Assembly: GCF_030247195.1 (NCBI RefSeq)
Contig: NC_080670.1
Location: 33,652,497 to 33,716,496 of the forward strand
From: Topomyia yanbarensis
Taxonomy: Eukaryota > Arthropoda > Insecta > Diptera > Culicidae
Length of the DNA: 64,000 nucleotides
Reading direction: 5' to 3'
Positions within the stretch are counted from its first letter, which is position 1; every line of letters starts with the position of its first letter. A program made the translations under genes and the position numbers. The notes beneath the pieces are model-generated. The model saw nothing but the letters and a program-made list of their open reading frames with translations. It did no database searches and was not told where the DNA came from. Shown here one piece after another: positions 42,225 through 55,000 of this stretch.

Positions 42225-45200
42225 CACGGGCTAACAGACATAACACTATAAGGAAATTCCTTATCGTGCCACCAATTTTGCCAGAACACTAGCTCCGCAT
42301 TTTACAGACAGTCCTAACCACTTATTTCCCTTAGGCTAGGGAACAATTTTTCACTAGTGGTATATCCCCTGTATACTTGCACATATATTAAGATTTCTGA
42401 CAGTTTACAACCACAGATGCAAAGTCAAACCAAAGAAGTTGGGTTTATTTTTGTCACCAAATATCTAACCTCAACCAATACGGAATGCTCTGACGATTTT
42501 TCATGGACACATTTTATAACCCAGGTACACCGATAAAGGTACACTGTCAGATTGACAGCATACTTTGATGAAATAGTACCAAACTAGCAACACAGCTTTT
42601 GGATGTTTGATAAACCACGGCACGAATTATTTTCAGTATATACCAAACGATATTGAACCACAAATCTTCATAGAAACGTAAACAAATGTCAACAAAAAAA
42701 ATAAATATAAGAACAGCATTCTCTGACCGAATTCATCAAAATGTGTTGCCCTTTCTTATTAATTTTCAGTGTTTGTTAGTTGTCAAGCAAAATTCATGCA
42801 TAGGGTTCATTACATCTAGTTTTCGGAGAGCCAAAAAATGAAGAACCTTTTTGTATGGGTCCTTGGCGCATTTAATTTGTATTTACCACAACCGCATTTT
42901 GGATTGCAAATTTTCTTGTTTTCCTCGCGAAATAATTCGGCACCATTTCTTTTTTAACGGGAGTAGAAAGATCAATAGTGACGCCATAACACCAGTGGCA
43001 CGACTCAGAACAAAAGGTGGAGCAAGGTTAAAACTTTGACGTATCGGTTCAAATAGGACGTTTTTATGTAATTTTGGTACGTTGAATTCTTTTTGAAATT
43101 AAAACATATTAAAAATGAACATTTACTATTTATTAGGGTGTCTCAAAAATATATATGTATATTAATTTTCGCAGGTGTGTTTTAACCCTGTCAAGCCCAA
43201 CTTTTATCTATTGCATGTAGGATTTCAGAACTAGTTTTCCTTGAAAAAAGTGGGACCAAGAAACGCCATTTTTCATAAAGATAGGCGCTTCCCTCGCAGT
43301 GCTAGAAGCTGCTCAGATTTTACCTTCCAATGCTCAATACAATTCTCCTAGAATATTTACAATAGTCCACTTGCGTGGAAAACGTAGCCAAAGGCACTCT
43401 AAATTGATAAGTTTTATCAGTTTTCAATAATATTGTAACATAACGAAGATATATGAAAAATTCATTTTTTGTCGTCAATTTATACTGTCCCTGGCAGCAC
43501 TGCTCCATTGGAATCCAATCAGGCTAACTGCAAAAACTTCAGCTCTAGAGCCAATCCTTGTAACTGATATTGTGCTTTTCACCGAAGATTAGCATGCGAC
43601 GGAATCAATTCAAAATAGCGAAAGAATTGAAAATATACCCTGTTGGCTCCATCCGCCCAGTTTAGAACAAACATCTAGCAATATATAGGCCCTGTTGGTC
43701 AGGTATCGGACGGTCATGAATTGACAGTTCATGGATTTATTCACCACTTCACTACCTGTTCAGCGAAAATCGGAAATTATTTATTACTATTTTTTGGTAC
43801 CCATTTAATGAATTGTTTAGTGTGCCTTTTTGATTCCAAACTCGATTCCTTTGCATCCTCCTAAGTTTTTACTTGGTTCATGACTAATAGTCGCTCGAAC
43901 ACTTCATATAAAATCCAATTCAAATTACATTTTTGTAGCCTTGCGGAATTGAAAAGGTTAAATCTTAAAAATGGCGGTTTCGCAATCTTGTCGCTATCTT
44001 GTTTTTTCGCTATTTTTGCTAATTTCCAGTGATAACCACAATAGTACTCAAATGAAAGGAAATAGTCACAGTTATAAGCCTAACTTGTTTTTGTGAGCAA
44101 ATCTTGCCTCAATCAAAAGTTATAGCTGTTTAAAAACGTTGTTGTCCACAAACAACATGGGCATGAATGGGTTAAGTTACTTAGATTGCCTATTTCATAT
44201 CTTAAATAAACCCAAAACCCTTTTCTCGCGCATTTGGTTCATTTAAAAATAGTCTTATTATATTGGAATGGTATCGCAAATCCTTAAGATATATCAGTGC
44301 TGCACAAATTCGGACCAAAATAGCATCACCAAATGACTAGAACTCAACTGTGTTCACTCAATTTGACAGTTACTGCGTAAGTTAGCACGAAATAGTTCCA
44401 GAAACATTTTATGACATATTTAAATTGGTTGAAAATATTTACTGATTTTTAAACATTCTTAATTCCTTTACCATCTAAAAAACCATACTTTTCGCTCGGC
44501 TCCTTACTCTGTATCACTAGTAAAACCCTTGTAGATCATGATCTCTTTGAAGTTGTGCATGTGTTCGTGTTATTATTCTAGCTATAAACTGACTATTCAA
44601 ATTCAATATCAGTATTAACCATGCGTTTACATTCACAGTTGTTTTAAATTTTGAGTGAATTTCGCAAGTTTTCGCAAAACTAGCATCTAGCATAGACTCA
44701 TCACACTCATTCTAAAGAGAAAATTAGAAGCTTTCGATTGAATATACTGTTATAGCGGGCATTAACGGGCGTCGTTGTTGTTATCGTATTAGAAGTTCGA
44801 ATTCAATAAAAAAAAATCATGACAAATAATTATCTAAACACTAACCAAACCAAGTGATATATTTTTGGCAATTTTACGATGTAGTTTTATCACACAAGAT
44901 AATTTCAGTGGATTAATGCAATGCATAAAATCAACCGTTTCTTTGAAAAACGAAAATAACCGGGTGTAGTTCCTATGCTCAAAAAATGCAAAAAAAAAAA
45001 CATTTGAGTTATGCCCTTCAAAAAGCTGTGAAAAATTCATTTTACATTCAAATCACCTAAAATCTCACAAAAAATGTCTCTGATGGCTCAGTTGACATGA
45101 GAAAAATGCTAGTGAGAATATCGCATAACCTTCACATACGGGCTCGTCCCACTGTGCATAATCGCATATGCGGCCACAGTCCCCACTAAAATATATACTT

Positions 45201-45259
45201 AAAATGACCGTTAAAGCGAGTGCAGAATTAATTTCGAGTGTCATGTCTGTTAGTCTGTG
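42225..45259. mobile_element. 3.0-kb element sharing both ends with the 0.3-kb 7-bp-duplication MITEs
   Basis: The left ~160 bp (42225-42385) aligns with one end of the MITEs at 56759 and 63005 (CTAACAGACATAACACT, CCAGAACACTAGCTCC, GGGAACAATTTTTCACTAGTGGT). The right ~140 bp (about 45120-45259) aligns with the other end (GCGGCCACAGTCCC, AAAATGACCGTTAAAGCG, GTCATGTCTGTTAGTCTGTG). The flanking 7-mers GCCACAC and ACCACAG agree at 5 of 7, a possible decayed duplication. The 2.7 kb between has no recognisable transposase. It is either a parental or long form, or a MITE carrying a large insertion. Confidence 0.65.
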
Positions 45260-45419
45260 ACCACAGTTCACGTGATTGGATGATAAGCGACCAAATCGAC
45301 CACATGCAGTACGCTGTGACGGAAACACAGCGGCGGTGGACGAGAGTGTACGCGATCATTGCGAAGGATCGATATGACACCGTTGTCAACAAATTGACTC
45401 ATCATAGGCAACAACATAG

Positions 45420-45720
45420 CGTATTTAAGGGAAGAGTCGTGGTTTAAAAGCACGGTAACAGACTGGCCACTTCCGAGATTCGTTCGTGGATCCATCAGTT
45501 GGTCGCCTAGATCGGGCGATATCACACCTATAGACGATTTTCTATGGGCCTATGTAAAGTTAAAAGTCTATATGGGGATAAGCCTGCAACGATGGAAGCA
45601 TTGGAAGCCAACATTACTCGAGTAATTAAACAGATACCACTTGAAATGCTCGAATGCGTCTTAAAAAATTAACCTCTCGAATGGACCACCTCACGCGCTG
45701 CTATGGGTCAACATTTAAAA
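45420..45720 (+). pseudogene. Mariner-family transposase fragment
   Basis: The plus-strand frame near 45491-45570 reads ISWSPRSGDITPIDDFLWAYVK, recognisably the mariner block around the last catalytic acidic residue (the family usually has WPPRSCDLTPLDYFLWGYVK). The next part continues in another frame as KPATMEALEANITRVIKQIPLEML. Only the C-terminal third is visible, with at least one frameshift and a stop. It has no expected activity. It lies between the 3-kb element and the zinc-finger gene. Confidence 0.75.
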
Positions 45721-45866
45721 GAAAAATTTACAAACAATAAATGGCAAAGAATGTTCTTTCGAGCGAAAATATGGATTTCGCGATTTAATTCATTGTTTAA
45801 TGTTGTTTGCTAGGTAATTTGAAAAAAAATGTAGATACCGATTGGAACCAAGCTACAAAAACGAAT

Positions 45867-47638
45867 TTATCCTTTCCTACATCGGTGTGTAGCCTCATGC
45901 TCTGACCGCAAACGCTTTGTGATGAAGGTTTTTTCACAGTTTGAACATTTGTACGGTTTAATACCTGAGGAGCAGAATAAGAGTTAACGATCTGTTCATT
46001 GAGATCTTAAAGAAACTCACCCGTATGACTCATCTCATGTCGCTGTCGGTTACTATGATCAGCAAACGATTTGTCACAATATCTGTAAATAATTCAAGAA
46101 AGTAATAAAGTAAAACAGATTTAGTTGGCCAATTGCAACCCAAACCTGCACGGATATGGTCTAACCCCCGTATGGCTCCGCTTGTGCTGTTCCAACCTAT
46201 ACTTGACTCGAAAGGATTTTTTGCAGAGCTCACAGGGGTATGGCAACTGGCCCAAGTGTATCAATTCGTGATTCTGCAGATTTACTTTCCGCTGGAACGC
46301 CATTCCACAAACAGAACAAACGAACTGCCTGTCATTCGAGTGGACAATCGAGTGAGCCTTGAGCAGGGCAGCACTCGTGAAACGCTTCGGACACAGTTCA
46401 CATTGGAATGGTTTTTCGTTCCTATGATTTCGTTCGTGAGCTGCCAGTGCCGCACCACCTCGTACTCCACAGCCGCAAATAGAGCACTGTTGGGGTGATT
46501 TTTTGTATTTCCGCACCTGATGCAGCCGGAGGGCATTTCTGTTGTCGAAACGTTTAAAACAAATCAGACACTCCAACGGTTTCTTTCTTTTCTCGGGCAG
46601 TGACGCTTCATATTTGTTCATCCGATGAGCCTCGTGAGCATGCGCTATCAACAGTTCGTCGGTTGGAAACGACAGACCACACGCTTGGGCGCAGCATATT
46701 CGACCTTTTCGGTAGTCCGGCAGTAACACGATCGGAGTGAAAACAGAAGACTGCAGAACTTCCTTCCGGGGGTGATTATGGGCGTGCTGACGTCGCCGCT
46801 TGGCATCAACGAAACGAGTAAGACATCGAACACATTCAAATATTTTTGTTGCACCGCTATGCCTTCTATGTAGTTCTAGTCCGTGCGGTGTCTTGTACCT
46901 TCGAAAGCAAACTTGACAAACATTAGATTTTGTCAGGTTGACGCTGGTCTTATGTCTCTCACAGTGTATTATCAGCTTTTCTTCAGTGGAAAATATTTGA
47001 AAGCAAAAACAGCAAAGAAAATCTCCTTCATTTCTGGCAAGGATTTTGAAAGTTTTCTGCTCCACTTCGTCTAGTTCTTCACTTACATCTTCGTTCAAAT
47101 CAATCTTTACAGATCGTTCAACTTCATTCTGTCCGAGCGGAGACTCTGCTTGTTCTTCAATATCATCGAAACCGATAAACTCCTGCTCCGAGCAGTTATC
47201 AGGTGACGTTTCCAGTTCATCGTCAACCCGATCCTCTGTCCAATTCAAATCATTCTCAAGATACTCTTCTTCTACTACAGCTTCAACCTGTAACATTTCC
47301 AGTTTGTGCCGGGAATTTGGTGCTGAATCCTCGTCTTCTACTTTAACTTCAATTATGTTACTTTTAAAAATTTGCCTCAATAAACGGTCAGTTTGCCGAA
47401 CCATTTTGATAAACTCGACAAAACGTTTAAGCTCTTCCACACAGCTGGCACAAATAAGTTCCGGTAGTCCGTCGTGTTCCTGTATCTGAACGGCAGTTAA
47501 TTCGTCAATTACGCTTGCAATCGATACATCATCCTCCAGGCTGGAAGCTAGCGACGTTAGAGTATGCGATTCGCTACCGTTGGTCATACACGCACGACAC
47601 ATGGTTGAGAAATTCAGATCTTCAGTTTTTGCTGACAT
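45867..47638 (-). CDS. ZAD-type C2H2 zinc-finger protein
   Basis: Three coding exons on the minus strand: 47638-46146, 46082-46021 and 45964-45867, giving 550 codons. The introns are 63 and 56 nt, with donors CAG|GTTTGG and ACGG|GTGAGT and acceptors TTTACAG and CCTCAG. The exons join in frame as PYPC-RYCDKSF and HTG-IKPYKC. The N-terminal ZAD has C14, C17, C63 and C66. An acidic linker (about 95-205) follows, then about eleven C2H2 fingers, the fifth lacking a proper second His. ZAD proteins are insect transcription or chromatin regulators that dimerise through the ZAD; the target is unknown. A strong acceptor (TTTTTCTCCCGCAG) ends 8 nt before the ATG, so a 5' UTR intron is likely. No orthologue is assigned. 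Confidence 0.93.
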
Positions 47639-47735
47639 CCTTACCTGCGGGAGAAAAAGTTTTTAAAATAAAGTATTTTTTTCTGCAGGAAATCTGCACA
47701 AACAAAACACTAACCGCAAAAGCGTAAACAAGCAA

Positions 47736-47913
47736 TAGGTTTGTTCCAGTACCAGGAGAAACTGGAAGTACTCCGGAGCAAACAGGGAGAAAATCGTTCC
47801 TGTATTATCTTCTTTTCTTTTTCATCTTCTGGTAGCAAATCGGAGTGAAAAGGAGCAAGAATTTTTTGCTCCGGAGCAACAGGGAGTGACTTCCGTGTAC
47901 TGGAACAAACCTA
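47736..47913. mobile_element. MITE 98 bp upstream of the zinc-finger start codon
   Basis: Perfect 17-bp inverted ends TAGGTTTGTTCCAGTAC / GTACTGGAACAAACCTA bound 178 bp. The terminal TA could itself be the target duplication. CTCCGGAGCAA-ACAGGGAG occurs near both ends as a second inverted or direct motif. There is no ORF. Because of the predicted acceptor at the zinc-finger ATG, the MITE may lie in a 5' UTR intron or the promoter. Confidence 0.8.
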
Positions 47914-48478
47914 ATATTTTCCCCACTTTCCTTTGGCTGAGGCGGCTGGAGCTGATTGTTCTTTAATGTCACTACAGGGGTGTGAACATCAGTGTTGCCA
48001 TTTTATACAAAGGGAAAATATTACTGAATCTACACGGATAAAAATACTAAAAAGCTTTTATTCAAAACGACATATCAATATTCATTCGTCAAAAGGGCGA
48101 AAGTGTTTTTTTGTAAACAAACTTGTTTCGCTCATTAGTCTGCTGCAGAGTGGAATTTCATGAAAAATATGCGTTAATGTAAATTTTTACCCTTCGTAGA
48201 AGTAATTTCAATTGTTTTCTGCATTGAAATTATAGTAAATTAAGAGAAACCATCAAAATAAAAGTTTGTTTGTACTGTAAGTTTGTTTGTACTGTAAAAT
48301 AAGTGAAATATGCTATGGTGATGCCCCGTAAAAAACGAAAGAGAAAGTAAACAAAGAGAGTCGCTCATTGTAGATATAACTTTAAAAAAAAAAACGCTCA
48401 AGTTATTAGCGCATTTCCCCAAAATTCCACGCAGTTTTTCCTGATTGAAAGAACGGCCGCACTCCATGAAACGCCACG
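47914..48478. other. Unassigned sequence between the MITE and the BEL element
   Basis: Nothing recognisable. The last part (48424-48478) is contiguous with 55698 onward once the BEL element is ignored. Across that junction the minus strand stays open for about 70 codons without a known motif. Confidence 0.45.
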
Positions 48479-49090
48479 TGTTCCGGAGAACAAGAAGACG
48501 GGGCGCGTGAAGATCCGAAATCTGTTTAGCAGATCGCAAACAACAAATCACAATTTGTGATTTCGATTCAGCTTTTAGCTGCAATTATATTTGTTTAGAT
48601 AAAGGTAATGCAGTTATACAATAAAGACTTACATAAATCGGTATTCGTTCAATTGCATACGCTATCTCCCGCTTTTAGTGCAAACTAACTCTATCGTACG
48701 CGAATCTAGGTTAGGATAAATTTCCAATTAGCTTATATTTTAATTATTGCAATTGAATCAAATTTACTTACAGTAGTGTTTCGCAGTAGTTCTAAGATAG
48801 GTTAAGTTTTACACTAGATATTAAGTTTTAACTAGTTAATAAGTTTTACACTAGCCAATAAATTTTAGGGTTTAGGTTTAGAAATAGAAATTCTTCCGCA
48901 CGCTGTTAATCTTTTCCTTTTTCTCATTCTGACACTTCTTCCTCTCTACACTCTAAATCTTTCCTCTCTCTAAATGTGTAAATCCTACTCGTGTATGTCC
49001 GTGCTCCCAGTTCCGACCATGTCCGTACTGCCAGTTCCAACAATGTACGTGCTGCCAGTTCCAACATTGTCCGTGCTGCCAGTTCCAACA
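48479..49090 (-). repeat. 3' LTR of BEL element
   Basis: 612-bp LTR, nearly identical to the one at 55080-55692. It contains about 3.5 copies of a 24-bp tandem unit with core CCAGTTCCAACA (about 49009-49090). This part is also translated as the C terminus of the polyprotein. Confidence 0.95.
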
Positions 49091-52000
49091 TCCTCCCCCC
49101 CGTAACACTGGCCACCAGGTTCAGTTTTACGATCCACCTCCAAGACAGCCAACCTCGAGACAGGTCTACGCACAACCCCCCTCGCAGTTTGTACAATCGC
49201 TTGACGAATCTTCCCATCCGCTCCTTTGATGACTAACTGCACGCGACCTCGTTCCCAGCCGTTTCTTCTGTCTCCGTCCACGATGTACACCAAGTCTCCT
49301 TCGGCGACAGGCTTTACATCCCCGAACCACTTCGTGCGCTTCGTGAGGGTCGGAAGATATTCCCGAGTCCACCTTTTCCAGAAGACGTCTAGTTGAAACT
49401 GAATCTGATTCCAGGAGGTCCGCAAGGCTGCCGATGAATCCGTTGGTTCAACCGTTGGCTGACGAACACCGCTTGAGCTCCCCAACAGAAAGTGGTTCGG
49501 AGTAATGGCTTCACTTTCTTCGGAAGTCAATGGCAAATACGTCAAGGGACGAGTGTTTACGATCGCCTCCGCTTCTACGACTAACGTCTCCAAAGCTTCG
49601 TCGTCCAGCTTACGACAGTTGTTGTAGGCCGTCTCCATCGCGGTTTTGATAGAGCGCACCATTCTTTCCCACGATCCACCCATGTGAGGGGTCGCGGGTG
49701 GTATGAATAACCATTTTGTGCTCGTATTGGTGAAGGTTGCTGCAAGCTCTCCTTGTATTTCTTGCATTTGTTCCCTCAACAGTCGGCTAGCACCCTGGAA
49801 GTTGGTGCCGTTGTCGCTGTGTATCTCTGCCGGCGAACCCCGTCGACAAACGAAACGCCGTACGCACTTCACGCACGAGTCGGTGCTGAGGCTATGCGCT
49901 ACTTCTACATGAACGGCTCTAATGGTCAGGCATGTAAACACAGCGATCCAACGCTTTGCGTTGCTTCTCCCGATTTTCACGAGTAGCGGTCCGAAGAAAT
50001 CGAGGCCCACATAAGTGAACGGTTTAGTGAATGCGGCCATGCGTGCTGCCGGTAATGGAGCCATCTGCGGAGTTTGCGGCTTGACCTTATTTATTTTGCA
50101 CCATTGACAAGCTGTTGCTTGCTGCTTCACTGCTACTCTCAATCTCGGTACATAATACTTTTGGCGTATTTCATTTGTCACGGTTTCGTGGTTACCATGA
50201 CGAAACTTACGGTGGTAGTCGTCCACCAATAGTGTGGTAAACCTATGATTTCGTGGGAGTATGACCGGAAACTTCGCATCTAGGTCGATATTAGGGGCTT
50301 TCCCAATGCGTCCGCCGATCCGGAGCACCCCATAATCATCCACGATCGGAGACAACTGGTAAATTCTGCTGCTCTTGTCCAGAGGTTCCCACTGCTCAGC
50401 TGATTTCTGTTGATTTCGCGCTGTTATCGCCATTTCATCGGGAAATGCCTGCCATTGCACCATCCGTATCAATGAGCGTTCTGCCGATTTGAGCTCCTCC
50501 GAACTGAATCTTCCATTTACCGCATTCTCGCTGAGTCGCTTCCGTTTCAGGTTCCCCAGAAATCTATGCACGTGGCCGATGGTCCTCACCGCCCGAGAAA
50601 GCTTTGAAAATCGATCCAAATCGATTATCAGCGTTGGCAGGATAATTCCGCGGTGCGCATAGCAAGGGCGCAACTCTTCTTCCGTGTCCACGGAACGAAT
50701 TCTTTGAACAGGCCAACTTGTCTCCGGTTCGCACAAGAATTCTGGACTTTTGAACCACATACTGTCCGTTGTCAATTTTGGGCCTTTACCCCACTTGGTT
50801 GCGGCATCAGCAGGGTTAAATTTCGAGGGCACCCATCGCCAGTCACCGGCATCCGTTGTGGTAAGTAACTCTCCAATACGACAGGCCACGAACTGCTTAT
50901 ACCTGCGATGATCCGCTCGAAGCCACGACAGCACAGTAGCCGAATCGGTCCACAAGTACCTTCGCGCTATGGTGAGACTATGAGCTTCTTCCACGAATTT
51001 CATCAACCGCGATCCCAAAACAGCTGCTTGCAATTCCATCCTGGGCACTGAGAGGGGCTTCAACGGAGCTACTTTCGCCTTCGCAGCGACCAACGCACAT
51101 TCGCCTATACCGTGAGGATTCACTACTCGAAAATAAGCAGCTGCGGAGTAAGCTACCTCGCTAGCATCCACAAAAACGTGCAGCTGTAGTCCATCATAGT
51201 GTTCTAGGGTCGCTTCGTGGAAGTAACACCTGGGTATGCGCACTACGCTAACTTCGCTGAAGAGTCTTGTCCATTTCAGCCAACGCTCAAAGATACTATC
51301 GCTGACCACATCATCCCACTCGATTCCCGATCGCCAGACGTCTTGCAGAAGCATCTTACCATGGATATGGAAGAAACTCATAAGTCCCAGTGGGTCAAAG
51401 AAACCCATTAGGCATTTCAGCATCTGTCTTTTAGTTGGACGTTGGTTGCCTTCCACCAAGTTCTGGATCTCGTTCGTCATCGTTGTAGAGAAGTGAAGTT
51501 CATCTGCTTCCGTACTCCACAGTAGTCCTAGCACGCGCTCGAATCCACCGCCTTGAACGATGGTCTTCGTTTCAGCTGATTTGGTTTCGCCTAAGCCATT
51601 TAGCACTTCTGCACTGTTCGAATGCCAGCTTCTCAGTTCGAAGCCTCCTTCATCGTGTATCATGCGCATTTCTCGACTGACGCGCAAGGCTTCTTCAGCG
51701 CTCTCAAAACTCTCCAAGCAGTCGTCCACATAATGGTTTTCAACTATGCCCTCCACGGCGCGAGGATATTGTTCCCGAAACTCTTCAGCGTTTTTGTTTT
51801 TCACGAATTGCGCTGATGCGGGTGAGCACGTTGATCCAAACGTCGCCACATCCATCAAGAAGATCTCCGGACGGTGTGAAGGATCCGAACGCCAGAGGAA
51901 TCGCTGAGAGTGGCGATCTTCTTTGCGTATGGAGATTTGATGGAACATCTCTTTGATGTCTGCGGTAACTCCAACTTTGAACTGGCGGAAACGTAACAGG

Positions 52001-55000
52001 ACCGCTGGTAACGAAGTCAGTTGATCGGGACCTTTCAGAAGCGCCGTATTGAGAGAAATTCCACTGACCTTTGCCGCTGCATCCCAAATTATTCGCACTT
52101 TGTCTGGCTTCCGAGGATTCGTCACCAGTCCTAGTGGCAGATACCAGACTCGTTTCAGGTCCGCATTGAGTAGTTCCTCCTTTGAAGCGAGATGGGTGTA
52201 GCCTTTTGTTTGGTATGCAGTCAACTGCTCCTGAACGATCTCCTTAAGCTTCGGTTCTCGTGACAGTTTCTTCTCCAGGCATTCCAGTCGGCTTATAGCC
52301 ATATTGTAGCTATCAGGGAACTCAATATGGTCATACTTCCATAGCAGCCCCGTTTCGAAGCGTTTGCCAATACGAGTTGTCGTTTGTTCTAGGATACGAT
52401 GGGCACGCTTCTCTTCTTCTGACACAAGCACGGTCACCGCCTTAGCCGCGACATCCTCTAGCGCGAAATAATCTCTCACTGTGTTATGCAGCTCTTGAGT
52501 TACAGTGCAACCGCATGAATGACAGTTCACTGTATGTGTTGTTCCCTCACCCATCTTTCCGCCGTAGACGCACCAGCCCAATCTGGTTTTGACAGCAACG
52601 GGTTCGTAACGTAGGCCTTCTTTAGTTCGTAGTGGAACAATCAGATTCAAGTTATTTACTCCTATCAACAGTCTGGGTGTAGCATCTTCATAGCTGGCAA
52701 TCGGAAGTCCTTGGAGATGACGATACTGGTTGACCAAGCGTTCAAATGATACTGTTTGTTTTGGAAGAGACAACTCCTTCACTGTACGTGCATCTTCTAC
52801 CTCGTACTCCTTATTTCCGTTCACCGCCGAGATCGTCAGAGAAATTTGTTTTGATGCTGATTCCATCCTCGTCACGTTTCCGGTCCACATCAGACACAAA
52901 GGCTTCGTAATCCCGTTGGCGCCGAGCTCGTTTGCAAGTTTATCTTCGACAAGCGTCAGTGACGATCCTTCGTCGAGAAAAGCGAACGTGTTAATGGTAG
53001 CTTTACTCCCGCGTAACACCACAGGCACAATACGAAACAGGATGACTTGTTCGAGTACTCTATGCGTGAAGTTTCCCGCTGAATGTTGAAGTTGGCCGTT
53101 CAAGACTTGATTGTTTCGTGCTGCGTGCAGTAGAGGATGATGACGATACTCGCAACCCTGGATGCCACACGAGCCCTTGCTGCGACAGCTACGTTTCCCG
53201 TGGGCATTCAAGCAGTTTCGGCAAAGTCCGTTCGTATTCACGTACCTCCAACGTTCTTCCATAGGCAGCGCTTTGAACATTCCACAATCCTGAATGCGGT
53301 GACCAGGTTTTCTACACGAATAGCACAACCTATCCGGAACAACGGCGGCTACTGGATTAGCAGCGTGTGTGTTAATCGATCCTCTAGTTCTTTGATTCGT
53401 TTTCTCCGGCGGCTTGTTCACTTTTGTCATTGTCACTCTACCCACAGAAGTCATCACACTGGACATGAAACTGGCGAAAGTTTTCAAATTGACTTCTCGG
53501 CAGTTTTTCAGATGTGCACCCCATTCCATTTTAACGTGAGCGGGAAGCTTCCCGATAAGCTCCGTCAACAAGGACGGATTCGATAAATGTTCACGTTGAC
53601 CGGCAGCTTCCAAGTGGTCGCAAAGAGTTCGTACCACCATACCAAAATCGATAAGGGATTCCAATTTTTCGGATTTCGGTGCAGCGACAGAACGAACCTT
53701 TTCAAGAAGTACGTCGATTAAAAGCTCAGGCCTACCAAAGAGAAAATGCAGGTCCTCCAACACGTGGGGAACACACTCAGGTAGAACCAAACGACTCTGG
53801 ACAGCTTCGTATGCAGTACCTTTCAAGCAGCGTTGTAAACGTGTTAAATTTTCGGCACTCGAATATCCACAAGCAAGCGTAGTTGTCATAAAGCTGCTTA
53901 TGAATACGGGCCAGTCGGTTGGGTTGCCCGAAAAGGGGGGTAATTCTTTCGTCATCACCTGTCGGGCTGCTAACTGCGAGGGGGTTGGAACAAATGTAGA
54001 CATATTCAAAAGCCCTTGAGGAACTGGGACTGTTCCAAACGAAGGGTTCGGTTGTACCTGCTCTATACACACATTCCTCGTTAGATTCTTTGGGAATACA
54101 GCATCACTCTTTTGGTTCATTAGTAATGCCGAGGGAATTTGAATGTTCCCGAACTGCTCGGTTAATTGAGCAATATTATCCTCGCAACACAGTTGGGCTT
54201 TCACTTTATTTTTACTATGTGGTGGCTTACCTGGTACTACGGGGGGTAAAGGGTTACCTGCGGGGTTGTGGGTAACGCTTACTACGGCTTGCTCAACGTT
54301 GGTTCCCTTGGGGATTGCACCGGTATCCACCAGTTGGATTTGCTTATAATTACCGGCACCTGGAACGGAGTAGCCGTATTGGCCAGCTGGATTTACTGCT
54401 GACAATGACGTACGCTGAAGTACGTTTGGTAACGAAGGATGCCTCAGCGGACTCTGGACTTGTCCTACCTGTGGCATCACTGTCCTACCGGGGTAGCAAC
54501 TGTCTTTCGTGTTCCCCTCGAACTGGGATGTTTGCTGCGGCATTGACAGCGAGGCTGTTTCTAGATTGGTTGAGAATCTAACGGCACCTTCTGCTTGTTC
54601 AGCGCATTCTTCCATCCACTGACGCACCTGGTCGATACTCTGCCGCTTGCTTATCCGGCTGCGGTCCGTGTGTTCTTCCTCACATTCCAGTTGGGCCTTT
54701 CTAAGTTGGAACATTTGTGACAGATGTCGTTTTTCCGCTTCCAACATTTGTTTTTCCAAGGCTCGTTTCGCTTCAAGCTCCTCTAGTTGTAGCGCTAATC
54801 GAGCGGCTCGAGTGGCTGACGATACCGTACGGATGCTTACGTTATCTGGGGTGCATTTACGACACGACCACGGACGGCCTTCAACCGACTCCGATACACC
54901 AGCGCACGACATATGCCACCACGCGTCGCATTTGTCACACTGCACAAAATTATCCGCACTATCCGGACGGTCGCAATTCGCACAGCTCGAAGCAACGCCT

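Noticed and set aside
45268..45525. 85-codon minus-strand ORF with hydrophobic runs
   Set aside because: It overlaps the mariner transposase fragment on the other strand, which has recognisable motifs.
46121..46145. C-terminal residues FGLQLAN of a 505-codon single-exon zinc-finger ORF
   Set aside because: These are intron read-through; a GT donor follows PYPCR and the next two exons continue the finger array in frame.
48985..49236. Plus-strand ORF with VRAPSSDHVRTASSNN-like repeats in the LTR
   Set aside because: Antisense shadow of the 24-bp tandem repeat in the LTR, mirrored in the other LTR.
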